Shown one piece after another: positions 52,969 through 62,445 of a stretch of DNA of 64,000 bases (position 1 is its first letter; every line of letters begins with the position of its first letter). This DNA comes from Falsirhodobacter sp. alg1 (GTDB lineage Bacteria; Pseudomonadota; Alphaproteobacteria; Rhodobacterales; Rhodobacteraceae), in NCBI RefSeq assembly GCF_000739715.2, contig NZ_BBJC02000005.1:94480-158479 (forward strand), in the 5' to 3' direction. The notes beneath the pieces are model-generated. The model worked only from the letters and a program-made list of their open reading frames with translations, did not search any database and was not told where the DNA came from. The translations under genes and the position numbers were made by a program.

Positions 52969-53390
52969 TGCTCTGCCCCCTGCAGTGATGTCACCAGCAT
53001 CAGATCCGTGAAATCGGCCTGTTTCAACTGGCGGACCGTTTTTGCAAGGACAGACGCAGGAAGCGCGCCATCCGCCCGGACGAACACGACCGCAGGCCGA
53101 GCCGTGCAATCATTTTCCCCGCAATATATATCCCGAGAGGCGGATAGCGCGACGATAGCATCATCGTCCAGCGCATCCAGAAACCCGAGGCGGGCATCGG
53201 CATCAATGAATACCGTGAAAACGCCCTCGGCCTGCTGAGCTTCCTTTGCCACAGGGGGTTCCACCACCAGCGGTTCCGGAGAATTGATCTGCGCGGACAT
53301 CAGAAAAAAGATCAAAAGCAGGAATACCACATTGATCATCGGCAACAGAGTGTCCGCCCCGCGCCGTGGGGGTTGTTGGGGAATCTGCAT
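52965..53390 (-). CDS. exbD: ExbD-type biopolymer transport protein (second copy)
   Basis: 141 residues. LLPMINVVFLLLIFFLMSAQIN is the single membrane helix. The helix carries an Asn (M-I-N) where ExbD normally has the proton-carrying Asp (M-I-D), which the neighbouring copy retains. The periplasmic domain contains two cysteines (IYCGENDC). Without the aspartate it may be a structural partner in a heteromeric ExbD dimer. It is translationally coupled to tonB. Confidence 0.88.
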   Translation of the reverse strand: MQIPQQPPRRGADTLLPMINVVFLLLIFFLMSAQINSPEPLVVEPPVAKEAQQAEGVFTVFIDADARLGFLDALDDDAIVALSASRDIYCGENDCTARPAVVFVRADGALPASVLAKTVRQLKQADFTDLMLVTSLQGAEQ

Positions 53391-53392
53391 CG

Positions 53393-53773
53393 CTACTCCA
53401 CCAGAACCAGACGCTGAAATCCTGCGCCGCGCAGCTGCTCCATGATCGTCACAATATCCTGTGTCGTTGCCTCCCGGCCCCGCAAGGCGATCGGGTCGTC
53501 GGGGCTTTGCATCAAGCTGCCGAGTTGGGCGATGACGTCCGCCATAGGCATAGGGGCCCCATTGAGTTCTACCGCAGCCCCCGTGCCAATATCGATAAGC
53601 CGGAGCGGCCCCTGCCACTGGGATTCCGATTGCCCTGCCGTCAACAGCGGCAATGCCTGCTCGGTTGAGAAGCGTGATGCGAGCATGAAGAAAACCAGTA
53701 GCAGAAACACCACGTCGATCATCGGCGTCAGATCCGGACGACGTCTGCGTTTGGGGGGCTCGATAACAAACAT
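53393..53773 (-). CDS. exbD: ExbD-type biopolymer transport protein (first copy)
   Basis: 126 residues. After a basic N-terminus (PPKRRRRPDLTPMIDVV) the membrane helix FLLLVFFMLASRF includes the conserved aspartate of the TPMIDVVF motif, which carries protons. A periplasmic domain follows. The gene lies 5 bp after exbB and 2 bp before the second exbD. Confidence 0.93.
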   Translation of the reverse strand: MFVIEPPKRRRRPDLTPMIDVVFLLLVFFMLASRFSTEQALPLLTAGQSESQWQGPLRLIDIGTGAAVELNGAPMPMADVIAQLGSLMQSPDDPIALRGREATTQDIVTIMEQLRGAGFQRLVLVE

Positions 53774-53778
53774 CGCTT

Positions 53779-54501
53779 TTATCCGGCGGCCGACTTTAGG
53801 CCATCGGTCTGGGGAGCATCCATGGGGCGTGGAACGAACACCAATGTCGCCCCATCCTCCATTTCATGCTGCAGACGGGTAGAGATCGCCTCGAACCAGG
53901 TCAGTGCAATCTGTGCAGGAATGGCAATGGCCATCCCCGCTGCCGTGGTCAGAAGCGCTTCCCAGATGCCGCCAGCCAATGTGGCCGGATCCGCCCGGAC
54001 GCCCGCTTCCTGAAGGGCCTGGAACGCTGCGATCATACCGGTCACCGTACCGAACAATCCCAGAAGCGGCCCGATCGTTGCAAACAATTCCAACGCCCGC
54101 AGGCCCGTCTTGGCACGGGACAGTTGGGCCCGGGCTACGCGGAGTGTTTCGGCCTGCGCCGCATCGTTCGACAGGGCCGGATCATGGGCGGCCTGCATGG
54201 CTGCACGAACAACGAGGGCGCGCAGCGATTTGCGGGTCGCCAACAGGTTCAGCGCGCCGCTGCGATCACCTGCGGCCCATAAGGCCAGCGCACGTCTGGT
54301 TGCCCGTCCGCCCGACCATGTGCCTAGCCACGCCAATTGAAATATCTTCCATAAGATGACGGTCAGTGTCAGCACGGACAGCACCGCGATCGCCCACATG
54401 GCCCCGCCGCCCATTTCCAGAAAGGCATAGATCTTGGGGATATTGATCGTGAGAAATTCGGGGATCACGATATGCCTCGTTTGCATCTGCGGTTGCGGCA
54501 A
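53779..54501 (-). CDS. exbB: ExbB/TolQ/MotA-type proton channel
   Basis: About 235-240 residues with three membrane helices. The conserved LELFATIGPLLGLFGTVTGMIAAFQALQ and EALLTTAAGMAIAIPAQIALTWF motifs are those of ExbB. A start at 54486 is also possible. First gene of exbB-exbD-exbD-tonB, divergent from the paired ABC half-transporters. Confidence 0.93.
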   Translation of the reverse strand: MPQPQMQTRHIVIPEFLTINIPKIYAFLEMGGGAMWAIAVLSVLTLTVILWKIFQLAWLGTWSGGRATRRALALWAAGDRSGALNLLATRKSLRALVVRAAMQAAHDPALSNDAAQAETLRVARAQLSRAKTGLRALELFATIGPLLGLFGTVTGMIAAFQALQEAGVRADPATLAGGIWEALLTTAAGMAIAIPAQIALTWFEAISTRLQHEMEDGATLVFVPRPMDAPQTDGLKSAAG

Positions 54502-54715
54502 GGGTTACGATTCCCGACATTATTAGTCAAGAAAGCCTTTTGTCGTTGCGACATGCCCGTGTATTACAACAGTTCTGCTGAAAAAATTTGCGCAGGACGC
54601 TCTCTATGGTTGTAGTTCTCGATTTGTATCGTTAGCACGGGCACCGATTAGCCATGGAATATCGGCCATGCCGATCGCCTAGCCACCAAGTGCACAAAGC
54701 ATAAGAAGGCAGGCA
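54502..54715. promoter_or_regulatory. Divergent promoter region of exbB and the ABC pair
   Basis: About 210 bp, locally AT-rich (e.g. the run around 54585-54595). It must hold divergent promoters. I looked for a clear Fur, Irr or RirA box and do not see a convincing one. Confidence 0.4.
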
Positions 54716-56578
54716 ATGGTAACCGACAGTTCCACCGCAAGCGCGACTCAAGGCGCTGACCCCTCTGTCAAATACCCCGATAAAAACACCAAGAGGCGGA
54801 AACATCCGTCACCGTGGCGCATTCTGAAGCCGGTTCAGGCGCGGGTGCGTTTTGCGATGGCGATTTCGGCCAGCTCGGCGCTGTTCGGGCTGGCTGTGAT
54901 GGTGCAGCTCATGATGGTCGTGCAGCGTTTGCTGCAGGATCCGGATGTCGTGCCTTGGGGATGGTTCTGCGGTGCGGCGGTATGCACGGTGGCGGCCTAT
55001 GCGGCGCGTCTGGGGGCATTCAACCAGGCCCATTACGCGGCGTTCCGGCTTGAGCGGCTGTTGCGTATGGGGTTGGCGGATCGGCTGTCCAAGGTTTCGC
55101 TCGGTTATGTCGAAACGCAGGGTGCCGGTGCCTTGGCCAAGGTTATCCATGACGACGTGAAGGCGCTTCACGTATTCGTTGCCGACAGCACGCCGTTGTA
55201 TGCCCGCGCCTATGTGACACCGCTTGTCACGCTTGTCCTGCTGCTGGTTCTGGATTGGCGGCTGGCGCTGGTTGCGTTGGTGGTACTGGGGATTGGCTAC
55301 GGAATCCTGAGCCGCGCACAAAGCCGTCGGCGGGACATGGTCCGCTCTTATAACGCCGCGCGGGAAAAGGTCAGCGCGGCGGTGGTCGAATATGTTCAGG
55401 CCATGCCCGTTGTGCGCAATTTCGACAGCGGCAAGATGAGCTTTGCACGCTATCAGGAGGCGCTGGACGGTTATCTGAAGGTCATGCTGGACTGGTATCG
55501 CGCTGCCGGGTTTCCGGCCCGTTTTTCGTGGCTTGTCCTGAGCCCGATGCCGACACTGACACTTGTTCTGGGTGCCGGTCTGCTGCTTACCTCCATGGGA
55601 GATCTTTCGGTTTCCCGCTGGCTCGGCGTGCTGCTGATCTGCACCGGCATGGCCGAGGCTATGATGCCCATGATGATGCTACGCCATATGATTGAAAAGG
55701 TCGCGCTGAGTGTTGCGCGGATCGAGGAAGTGATGAACGCGCCGGAACTGGCCGCGCGGTCTGGGGCCGTGGAGTCAACCGACCCCAATGCACCCGCCCT
55801 GCGTTTTGAGGATGTCAGCTTTTCCTACAACAACGACCACGATCAGGCGTTGCGCAATATCAGCTTCTCGGTTGCGCCGGGCAGCGTGACGGCATTGGTC
55901 GGCCCCTCCGGTGCTGGCAAGACGACTGTCGCGCGATTGATCCCGCGGTTCTGGGATGTGACTTCTGGTAAGATCGAGTTGGGCGGCGTGGATATCCGCA
56001 ACATGGATGCGGACCGCCTGATGGAAAAGGTAGCCTTCGTCTTTCAGGAAAGCTTCCTGTTTGCCGATACGATTGCTGAAAATATCCGGATCGGCCGGCC
56101 CGAGGCCAGTGATGAGGAAGTGATTGCCGCGGCCCGTTCGGCGCAGGCGCACGGCTTTATCAACGAGCTGCCGCAGGGCTATGATACACCCGTTGGCGAA
56201 CGGGGGGTGTTCCTGTCAGGGGGGCAGCGGCAGCGGATCGCCATTGCGCGCGCGCTGCTGCAAAGCAGGCCCATCCTGGTTCTGGATGAGGCCACGGCCT
56301 TTGCCGACCCCGAAAACGAAGCCGAATTGATCGTGGCGCTGTCAGAACTGATGCGCGGACGAACGGTCATCATGGTGGCGCATCGCCTGGCCACCATTCG
56401 CGATGCGGACCAGATTCTGGTCTTCAACCGCGGACAGATTGCCGAGCGGGGCAAGCACGATGATCTGGTCGGTCAGGGCGGTCTTTATGCACGGCTGTGG
56501 CGGAATTACGAAATGGCCCAGAACTGGTCTCTGGGTTCCGGGCGCAGGGATGCGCAATCGTTGACGGAGGCTGAATAA
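54716..56578 (+). CDS. ABC half-transporter, siderophore-associated (IrtA/YbtP-like)
   Basis: 620 residues. A type-IV exporter-fold membrane domain with six helices (about 40-330) is fused to a nucleotide-binding domain: Walker A GPSGAGKTT, Q loop FQESFLFADT, signature LSGGQRQR, Walker B ILVLDEATAFADPENEAE. DEATAFADPENE is characteristic of the YbtPQ/IrtAB branch, which imports Fe-siderophores despite the exporter fold. Its TGA overlaps the ATG of the next half-transporter (ATGGAA after TAATG), so the two are made as a heterodimer. Confidence 0.9.
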   Translation: MVTDSSTASATQGADPSVKYPDKNTKRRKHPSPWRILKPVQARVRFAMAISASSALFGLAVMVQLMMVVQRLLQDPDVVPWGWFCGAAVCTVAAYAARLGAFNQAHYAAFRLERLLRMGLADRLSKVSLGYVETQGAGALAKVIHDDVKALHVFVADSTPLYARAYVTPLVTLVLLLVLDWRLALVALVVLGIGYGILSRAQSRRRDMVRSYNAAREKVSAAVVEYVQAMPVVRNFDSGKMSFARYQEALDGYLKVMLDWYRAAGFPARFSWLVLSPMPTLTLVLGAGLLLTSMGDLSVSRWLGVLLICTGMAEAMMPMMMLRHMIEKVALSVARIEEVMNAPELAARSGAVESTDPNAPALRFEDVSFSYNNDHDQALRNISFSVAPGSVTALVGPSGAGKTTVARLIPRFWDVTSGKIELGGVDIRNMDADRLMEKVAFVFQESFLFADTIAENIRIGRPEASDEEVIAAARSAQAHGFINELPQGYDTPVGERGVFLSGGQRQRIAIARALLQSRPILVLDEATAFADPENEAELIVALSELMRGRTVIMVAHRLATIRDADQILVFNRGQIAERGKHDDLVGQGGLYARLWRNYEMAQNWSLGSGRRDAQSLTEAE

Positions 56579-58371
56579 TGGAACAGACAACATCCCTACC
56601 GCCCCGCAAGGCTCAGGCCAGCTCATTCCTGACCACATTCCGCCAATTGGCCCATAGCGTGGGGCCAGAGGCGGCCTCGGGCCTGCGTTGGTCGCTGGCG
56701 GGGTTGATCGCAGCCTCGGCACTTCAGGGTTTCGGCCTTGCAGCTATTGCGCCTCTGCTCACCGCCGCTGCGACAGATCCTGATCTGTCCCGCGCGCTGA
56801 TGTGGTTCGGCGTCATGGTTGTGTTGATGGCCGTGGCATCCGCATTGCGGTGGATTGCGCAAGGTTTCGATTTCGACGGCCGGATGGTGCGTGCCACGTG
56901 GCGCCTGCGGGGACAATTGGGCGTAAAGCTCCGTGAAATCCCGCTGGAGCGTTTGCAGGACAAGCGTGCTGGCGAGTTGAATTCGATGGTGCTGGGCAAT
57001 GTCGATGAAAATCTGCTCTATGCGCTTACCGTACTCAACCTGGTTTTCACGGCAATCGTAACGCCTTTGTGCGCCGCATTGGGAATCCTGCTGTTCGACT
57101 GGCGGCTGGGGCTGCTGCTTTTGCTGATCTTTCCGGCGATCATTCCATTGTATCACTGGCGGCGGCCCGCCTTGGGCCGTGGAAAGCGGATTTTGAGCCA
57201 AGCCCACCAAAGCGCCAGCGCCGATGTTCTGGAATATACTCAGGGCTTGCCAGTACTACGAGCGGCGGGGCGTGCTGGTGAAAAAGCCGCGCGTTTGACG
57301 CAAACCTTCGAAAAGCTGGAGGCGATTCAGGTGTTTGGCCACCGTAAAGGGGCCAAACCGAACATTATCGTTGCCAGCATTGTCGAAGTCGGCCTGCTGA
57401 TCGTCCTTGCCTTCGGCATCTGGCTCGTGATGGCAGGCAGCCTTCATGCGGCCACGCTGGGGGCGCTGTTCGTGATCGTCGTGCGTATTTCCGAGCCGTT
57501 GTCCACCTTCATCCTCTACACCGCGATGCTTGAGGTCATGGAGGCCGCACTGGAGCGAATTGGCTCGCTGATGGCCACCAAACCCTTGCCGCAGGCCACG
57601 CCCGAACAGATGCCGACCAATCACGTCATCAAGTTCGAGAACGTCGGCTTCAGCTATGCACAGGCGGATCGGCAAACGATCACCGCGTTCAATGCCACCT
57701 TGACCGAGCGGTCATTGACCGCGCTTGTCGGGCCATCCGGTTGCGGCAAAACCACGTTGACACGCCTATTGCTGCGCCATTTTGACCCGCAGCAGGGTGC
57801 GATTACGATCGGGGGCGTCGATCTGCGCAATATCCCGGCCGATCGTATCAACAGCCTGATTTCGGTGGTGTTCCAGGATGTGTATCTGTTCAACGATACC
57901 GTCATGGCCAATATCCGCATGGGTCGGCCAGAGGCAACGGATGCCGAGGTAATTGCCGCTGCGGAAGCTGCCCAATGTCTCGATTTCATCGGCCGCCTGC
58001 CGCAGGGTTGGCAGACACCGCTTGGGGAAATCGGTGGCAGGCTCTCGGGCGGCGAACGTCAGCGGATCTCCATCGCACGCGCGCTGTTGAAAGACGCGCC
58101 GATCATTGTGCTGGATGAACCGACGGCCGCGCTGGATACCGAAAGCGAGCTGGCGGTGCAGCGGGCCCTGGATGCATTGGTTGCCAGCAAGACCGTCATC
58201 GTCATCGCACACCGGCTGTCCACCATCGTGGGGGCTGACCAGATTCTGGTGATCGAAGAGGGGGCGCTGGCCCAATCGGGCCGCCATGCCGAACTGCTGG
58301 AAGAAGGTGGCCGTTACGCACGGATGTGGGCAGCCCAAGGGGCCGCCAAACAGTGGCTGGGCGGGCGGTGA
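56578..58371 (+). CDS. ABC half-transporter, siderophore-associated (IrtB/YbtQ-like)
   Basis: 597 residues, same fold as its partner. Walker A GPSGCGKTT, Q loop FQDVYLFNDT, signature LSGGERQR, Walker B IIVLDEPTAALD. Both nucleotide sites of the heterodimer look complete. It ends exactly where the convergent FecE-type gene ends (adjacent stop codons). Import of the ferric siderophore or export of the apo form are both possible. Confidence 0.9.
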   Translation: MEQTTSLPPRKAQASSFLTTFRQLAHSVGPEAASGLRWSLAGLIAASALQGFGLAAIAPLLTAAATDPDLSRALMWFGVMVVLMAVASALRWIAQGFDFDGRMVRATWRLRGQLGVKLREIPLERLQDKRAGELNSMVLGNVDENLLYALTVLNLVFTAIVTPLCAALGILLFDWRLGLLLLLIFPAIIPLYHWRRPALGRGKRILSQAHQSASADVLEYTQGLPVLRAAGRAGEKAARLTQTFEKLEAIQVFGHRKGAKPNIIVASIVEVGLLIVLAFGIWLVMAGSLHAATLGALFVIVVRISEPLSTFILYTAMLEVMEAALERIGSLMATKPLPQATPEQMPTNHVIKFENVGFSYAQADRQTITAFNATLTERSLTALVGPSGCGKTTLTRLLLRHFDPQQGAITIGGVDLRNIPADRINSLISVVFQDVYLFNDTVMANIRMGRPEATDAEVIAAAEAAQCLDFIGRLPQGWQTPLGEIGGRLSGGERQRISIARALLKDAPIIVLDEPTAALDTESELAVQRALDALVASKTVIVIAHRLSTIVGADQILVIEEGALAQSGRHAELLEEGGRYARMWAAQGAAKQWLGGR

Positions 58372-59166
58372 TCAGCGCGGTACGATCAGGGGGGTATGGC
58401 TGACGGGATCATCCAGTATGATCGCGTCCAGTCCGAAGACGTCCCGCAGCAATGCGGGCGTCATCAAGGCCGAAGGCGCCCCCTCTGCCACAACCTGGCC
58501 GCCGGCCATCACCACCAGATGGTCGGCATAACGGCAGGCTTGGTTCAGATCGTGCAGGACTGCGACAATGGTCCGGCCCTGATCCCGGTTCAAACGGCGC
58601 AGCAGGGACAGCAGTTCCAGCTGGTGCGCAATGTCCAGATAGGTTGTCGGTTCATCGAGCAGCAGTAATGGCGTTTCCTGGGCAAGGACCAAGGCCACCC
58701 AAACCCGCTGCCTTTGGCCGCCCGACAAGGCTTCGACATCACGTTCTGCCAGATCGGCCACGCCCGTTGCGGCCATCGCGCCGGCAACCACCTCGGCGTC
58801 TTGCCGGCTCCATTGCCGAAAGGGGCCTTGATGCGGATACCGTCCGCGGGCGACCAGATCGGCCACCGTGATGCCGGAAGGGGCCTGCGCGCTTTGGGGA
58901 AGCAGTCCGATCCGGCACGCCAGCTGTCTGGTCGGGATCTGCGCGATATCCTGACCATCAAGGACGACGGTACCGCTGCTTGGTGGCAGAAGGTTGCACA
59001 AACCCCGCAGCAGCGTGGATTTTCCGCAGCCGTTGGGACCGATGATGACCGTGAATTTGCCATCCCCGATCCCCAGTGAAATGTCGGCACATACAGGCTT
59101 TCCAGCATAACTCAGCGTCAGTCCCTGCGCCCGAAGGCGCGCGGTGGTATGGGGGCTTGCGGTCAA
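58372..59166 (-). CDS. Iron-siderophore ABC transporter ATP-binding protein (FecE/FepC type)
   Basis: About 264 residues. Walker A GPNGCGKST, signature LSGGQRQR, Walker B LLLLDEPTTYLDIAHQLELL and switch AVLHDLNQA are standard for the FecE/FepC branch. The TTG at 59166 with GAGGATACC upstream is the preferred start; a start at 59229 would overlap the NRPS gene. It powers the FecC/FecD-type permeases encoded on the far side of the NRPS gene in the same leftward operon. Confidence 0.93.
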   Translation of the reverse strand: MTASPHTTARLRAQGLTLSYAGKPVCADISLGIGDGKFTVIIGPNGCGKSTLLRGLCNLLPPSSGTVVLDGQDIAQIPTRQLACRIGLLPQSAQAPSGITVADLVARGRYPHQGPFRQWSRQDAEVVAGAMAATGVADLAERDVEALSGGQRQRVWVALVLAQETPLLLLDEPTTYLDIAHQLELLSLLRRLNRDQGRTIVAVLHDLNQACRYADHLVVMAGGQVVAEGAPSALMTPALLRDVFGLDAIILDDPVSHTPLIVPR

Positions 59167-59191
59167 GGTATCCTCGGGGCCGATAATTGTT

Positions 59192-61285
59192 CTATGATAG
59201 CAGATCTGCCAATGGCCTGTCCGCCGCATTTACACCGGCAAAGGCGGTGCAGCCGCCTTTTACCGCAGAAATAAGGGCAGCAACATCCTGCGGCGTATAA
59301 TTTGCCCGACGATAGCTCATCATGATGCGCAAACGTTTCACGCCGTCGATCACATCCTCGACCACCTCGAACTGTAGGCCCAGTACGGATTCGCTTTTTT
59401 CCGGATCGATCTGCCGGAAGCGGATCGGTCCGTTCGGACCCGGCAATGTTCCGTTCAGCTTGTTCTGGGCGTGGATCTGGATGAACACCTCGAACATATG
59501 GTCGGCCAGTGGTGCCTTGCCGCCGGTCAGAGCCTCCTCGACTAGATCGATCGGGATTTCGGAATGGGGCAGCGATCCGTTGATCATGTCGCGCACATTT
59601 GCGATCAGGCCGCGCGGCGTCTGATGGCCGGGGGCGCTGGTGCAATGTGCGGTGACTGTGGTGAAATAGCCGACGGTATCAAAACACTCCGCGTCAATCC
59701 TGCCGGATGCAGATGTCCCGATTGTCAGTGCGTCAAGCCCTGCCAGCCGTTGTAGCGATGCTGATATTGCGGCATAGACCGTATTGAACAGCGAGGCGGA
59801 GCAGTCTTTCGACAGGGCATAAAGCCCTTCCGAGACATCAACAGGCAACAGGATTTCGGTCCAGCCACCATCTGCTGCATGTCCGGTATCCAAGGGCAGG
59901 GGGCCTGCGGCGGCTGCACGGATCGGGCGGGGATCGGGTGCGTCCTTCAGCGCATCGAGCCAGTAGCCCAACGCATATTGCGAAACCCCGGCCCTTGCCT
60001 GATTGCGGGCAAAGTCGTGGAAACTTGCGGCCTCATGGCTCCAGCGGGGCGCCTGCCCGATGGCCCGCGCCTGATAGGCCGTAGCCAGTTCATCCATCAA
60101 CAGGTTCACGGACCATTCATCCAGCACGATATGGTGGAACAGGAATGAAAGTGTCTGCCCGTCGGCATCTTCGAAGAACCGCATGCGCAGCGGTAGTTCC
60201 TGGGAGAGATCAAATGTATGGCCCGCCTCGGCGCCAAGCGCTGCCCTTACATCGACCGCGCCATCGGACGGCCAGAACCATTGCATGGTGTCAACCACGC
60301 TCATGGGAACACATTCCTGCACCACCGCCCCATCTTGGGGAATGAACAGGCTCCGCAAGGCGGGATGCCGTTCCATCAGATCGCGGAAAGCGGCGGCAAA
60401 GGCATGTTCATCGACCGTATCCAGAAAGCGTAAGGCAAATGGAATGTTGAACATCGGCCCGAAGCCGAGCGCCTCATATATTTTCCACAATGATTGCTGG
60501 GCGAGTGACAACGGCGCTCGGGCATTCTGGGCCACGGGGGCAATCGCAACCGGGGCGGGCGCTTCGACGACCGATGTTCGGCGTGCCAAGGGCGAAAGCG
60601 ACGCGGCAGTGGGATGGGCAAATAGATCGTTGAAACCCACCTCGATATTATGTCGCGCGTGAAGGCGACCGATAACACGCGTGGCAATCAGGGAATGGCC
60701 GCCCAGATCGAAAAAATCACAATCGGGGGTCATCTCCGGCGCATCGAGCGCAATGCGGAATTCATCTAGGATGATGCGGGTCATATCGCAGCCCGGACCG
60801 GTGGTATGCTGTGCACCCTGCGGCAACAGGGCAGCGCGTAGTTCTGCAGTTTCGGCATGATCGGCTGCTATGGGGTGGCACAACAGGGCGGCATGTGCCG
60901 AATCGGGGGCCAGAATGATCGCCAAGCGGAGGGGCGGTTGCTCTGCCAGATCCCACACGTCAGCGGCGCTGCTGTCGATGAAGCCGTCAATGTCCAATGC
61001 CGAAGGTGCGCGCAGGATACGGACATCGGGTTCTGCCTTGCCCAGCAAGACCTGCAATTCACCATTGTCATCGAATTGATAGCAACGAAGCAATTCGGGT
61101 GCCGATGTGCATTGCCGGACAAATCGTGTCACAAGCGGCCCGGCATCCGTATCCGCCAGAAGCGGCGCGGCATGGACAAGTGGCTTCATTCCGCCCTCTG
61201 TCTGCTGGTGTTCGAACCAGATCTCCGCCTCTGCCGAGGTTGCGCAGCGGATGTGATTATCGGGTTGTGGAATATGTCTGGTCAT
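59192..61285 (-). CDS. NRPS protein: degenerate condensation fragment - carrier - condensation domain, no adenylation domain
   Basis: About 697 residues. Residues 1-165 resemble the N-terminal half of a condensation domain, but the HHxxxDG motif is HPIAADH (about 137-143), lacking the catalytic second histidine. A carrier domain follows at about 170-235, with the phosphopantetheine serine in DFFDLGGHSL (Ser198). A full condensation domain fills about 258-690, with HHIVLDE (384-390; catalytic histidine kept, final G replaced by E). No adenylation or thioesterase domain is present, so the carrier must be loaded in trans. Flanked by fecBCD- and fecE-type genes, it most likely makes an amide bond in a siderophore, as VibH-like enzymes do. 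The start at 61285 avoids an unlikely extension. Confidence 0.9.
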   Translation of the reverse strand: MTRHIPQPDNHIRCATSAEAEIWFEHQQTEGGMKPLVHAAPLLADTDAGPLVTRFVRQCTSAPELLRCYQFDDNGELQVLLGKAEPDVRILRAPSALDIDGFIDSSAADVWDLAEQPPLRLAIILAPDSAHAALLCHPIAADHAETAELRAALLPQGAQHTTGPGCDMTRIILDEFRIALDAPEMTPDCDFFDLGGHSLIATRVIGRLHARHNIEVGFNDLFAHPTAASLSPLARRTSVVEAPAPVAIAPVAQNARAPLSLAQQSLWKIYEALGFGPMFNIPFALRFLDTVDEHAFAAAFRDLMERHPALRSLFIPQDGAVVQECVPMSVVDTMQWFWPSDGAVDVRAALGAEAGHTFDLSQELPLRMRFFEDADGQTLSFLFHHIVLDEWSVNLLMDELATAYQARAIGQAPRWSHEAASFHDFARNQARAGVSQYALGYWLDALKDAPDPRPIRAAAAGPLPLDTGHAADGGWTEILLPVDVSEGLYALSKDCSASLFNTVYAAISASLQRLAGLDALTIGTSASGRIDAECFDTVGYFTTVTAHCTSAPGHQTPRGLIANVRDMINGSLPHSEIPIDLVEEALTGGKAPLADHMFEVFIQIHAQNKLNGTLPGPNGPIRFRQIDPEKSESVLGLQFEVVEDVIDGVKRLRIMMSYRRANYTPQDVAALISAVKGGCTAFAGVNAADRPLADLLS

Positions 61286-61312
61286 GGTGGTCCTGCCGGG
61301 TCCGAAGTGCAT

Positions 61313-61401
61313 TCATACGCGGGGGGGCCTAGAAGACAGGCCGGACCTAGCGGTGGCAAAGGATGCCACCACTCGTATAATGTCAAGTAATTTGGTCGGA
61401 T
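61313..61401 (-). promoter_or_regulatory. Leader of the NRPS gene with hairpin
   Basis: A perfect 7-bp stem (GGTGGCA with TGCCACC, 61352-61370, 5-nt loop) lies between the FecD-type stop and the NRPS start. It could partly terminate FecBCD transcripts or form a leader structure before the NRPS gene. Confidence 0.35.
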
Positions 61402-62445
61402 TTAAGTGCCGCGATTGCGCCGCTTGGCCAATAGCCAGATCAGATATATCCCCCCCACCAGTCCGGTAACCTGACCGATGGGCATGACAATGCCGAATGG
61501 CGCAATTCGGGTGATGAGATCCGCCCCCAGCATCAGGGCAGCACCTACCAAAGCGGCACCGATAAGCGGCTGGCTTGCGGTTACCCCGATCCGTCGGGCC
61601 AACTGCGGGGCCGCAAGGGCGACGAAGGCAATTGGCCCCGTGGCGCTGGTGGCAAGGGCAGCCAGCATCAATGCCGCCAGCAGCATCCAGCGTCGAACGG
61701 GCTCTACCGCCACCCCCAATGGGGCCGCAAGATCATCGCCCATTGCCATCAGCCCCAACGGGCGCATTCCGAACAGCATGGGCAGGATCAATACGCACAA
61801 GCCCACCCATAGCGGCCAGACGTGTGCCCATCCCCGGCCTTCGACCGACCCCGCCAGCCACAGGTTGGCTGATATGGCAACATCCAGATCGCCCCGCACA
61901 AGCAGAAGTGCGTTGACGGCAGTCAGTATCGCCCCCACGCCCAACCCCGTCAGAACCAGCCGATATGCGCTTACCCGGCCATCCTTGCGGGCCAGAAGAT
62001 ATACGACTGCACCTGCCAGAAGGGCACCGCACATCGCAGCGGGCACGACATCGGCGCCTGTTCCCCCCAGTGCCACGATCCAGACCAGCGCGCCTGTTGC
62101 GGCCCCTGCGGTAAAGCCGATGATATCCGGTGATCCCAGAGGATTTCGGGATATCGTCTGGAATACTGCGCCTGACGCCCCAAGTGCGGCACCAGCCCCC
62201 AATGTCACCAGCAGTCTGGGTATCCGGATGTCCAGAAGAACATGGGCTATGGCGCGCGATGGGGCGGTGGCGGTCAGGGTTTGCCAGATCTCGTCAGGGG
62301 CTATAGGCAGACTGCCGGACATCAACGCCCATGCCGACCCTGCCAGAAGGAACAGGGAGAGTACGGCATTCATCCATAGCGTTCGCATGTGGATGCGAAA
62401 CGAGCAATTCCGCCAGCGTAATGTTGAATACCCCGGCATGTTCAT
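61402..62445 (-). CDS. Iron-siderophore ABC transporter permease (FecD type)
   Basis: 347 residues, about ten membrane helices. The family signatures are RIPRLLVTLGAGAALGASGAVFQTISRNPLGSPDIIGFTAGA in pieces, GRGWAHVWPLW, and the coupling region LGVAVEPVRRW with IAFVALAAPQLARRIG. The ATG overlaps the stop of the FecC-type gene (ATGA). Pairs with it to form the inner-membrane channel. Confidence 0.94.
   Translation of the reverse strand: MNMPGYSTLRWRNCSFRIHMRTLWMNAVLSLFLLAGSAWALMSGSLPIAPDEIWQTLTATAPSRAIAHVLLDIRIPRLLVTLGAGAALGASGAVFQTISRNPLGSPDIIGFTAGAATGALVWIVALGGTGADVVPAAMCGALLAGAVVYLLARKDGRVSAYRLVLTGLGVGAILTAVNALLLVRGDLDVAISANLWLAGSVEGRGWAHVWPLWVGLCVLILPMLFGMRPLGLMAMGDDLAAPLGVAVEPVRRWMLLAALMLAALATSATGPIAFVALAAPQLARRIGVTASQPLIGAALVGAALMLGADLITRIAPFGIVMPIGQVTGLVGGIYLIWLLAKRRNRGT

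Noticed and set aside
54502-54715. Fur/Irr/RirA box in the iron-locus promoter
   Set aside because: No stretch matches a known iron-regulator motif well enough by eye.
58372-59229. Start of the FecE-type gene at 59229
   Set aside because: It would overlap the NRPS gene by 38 bp; the TTG at 59166 has a ribosome site and gives a normal-length protein.
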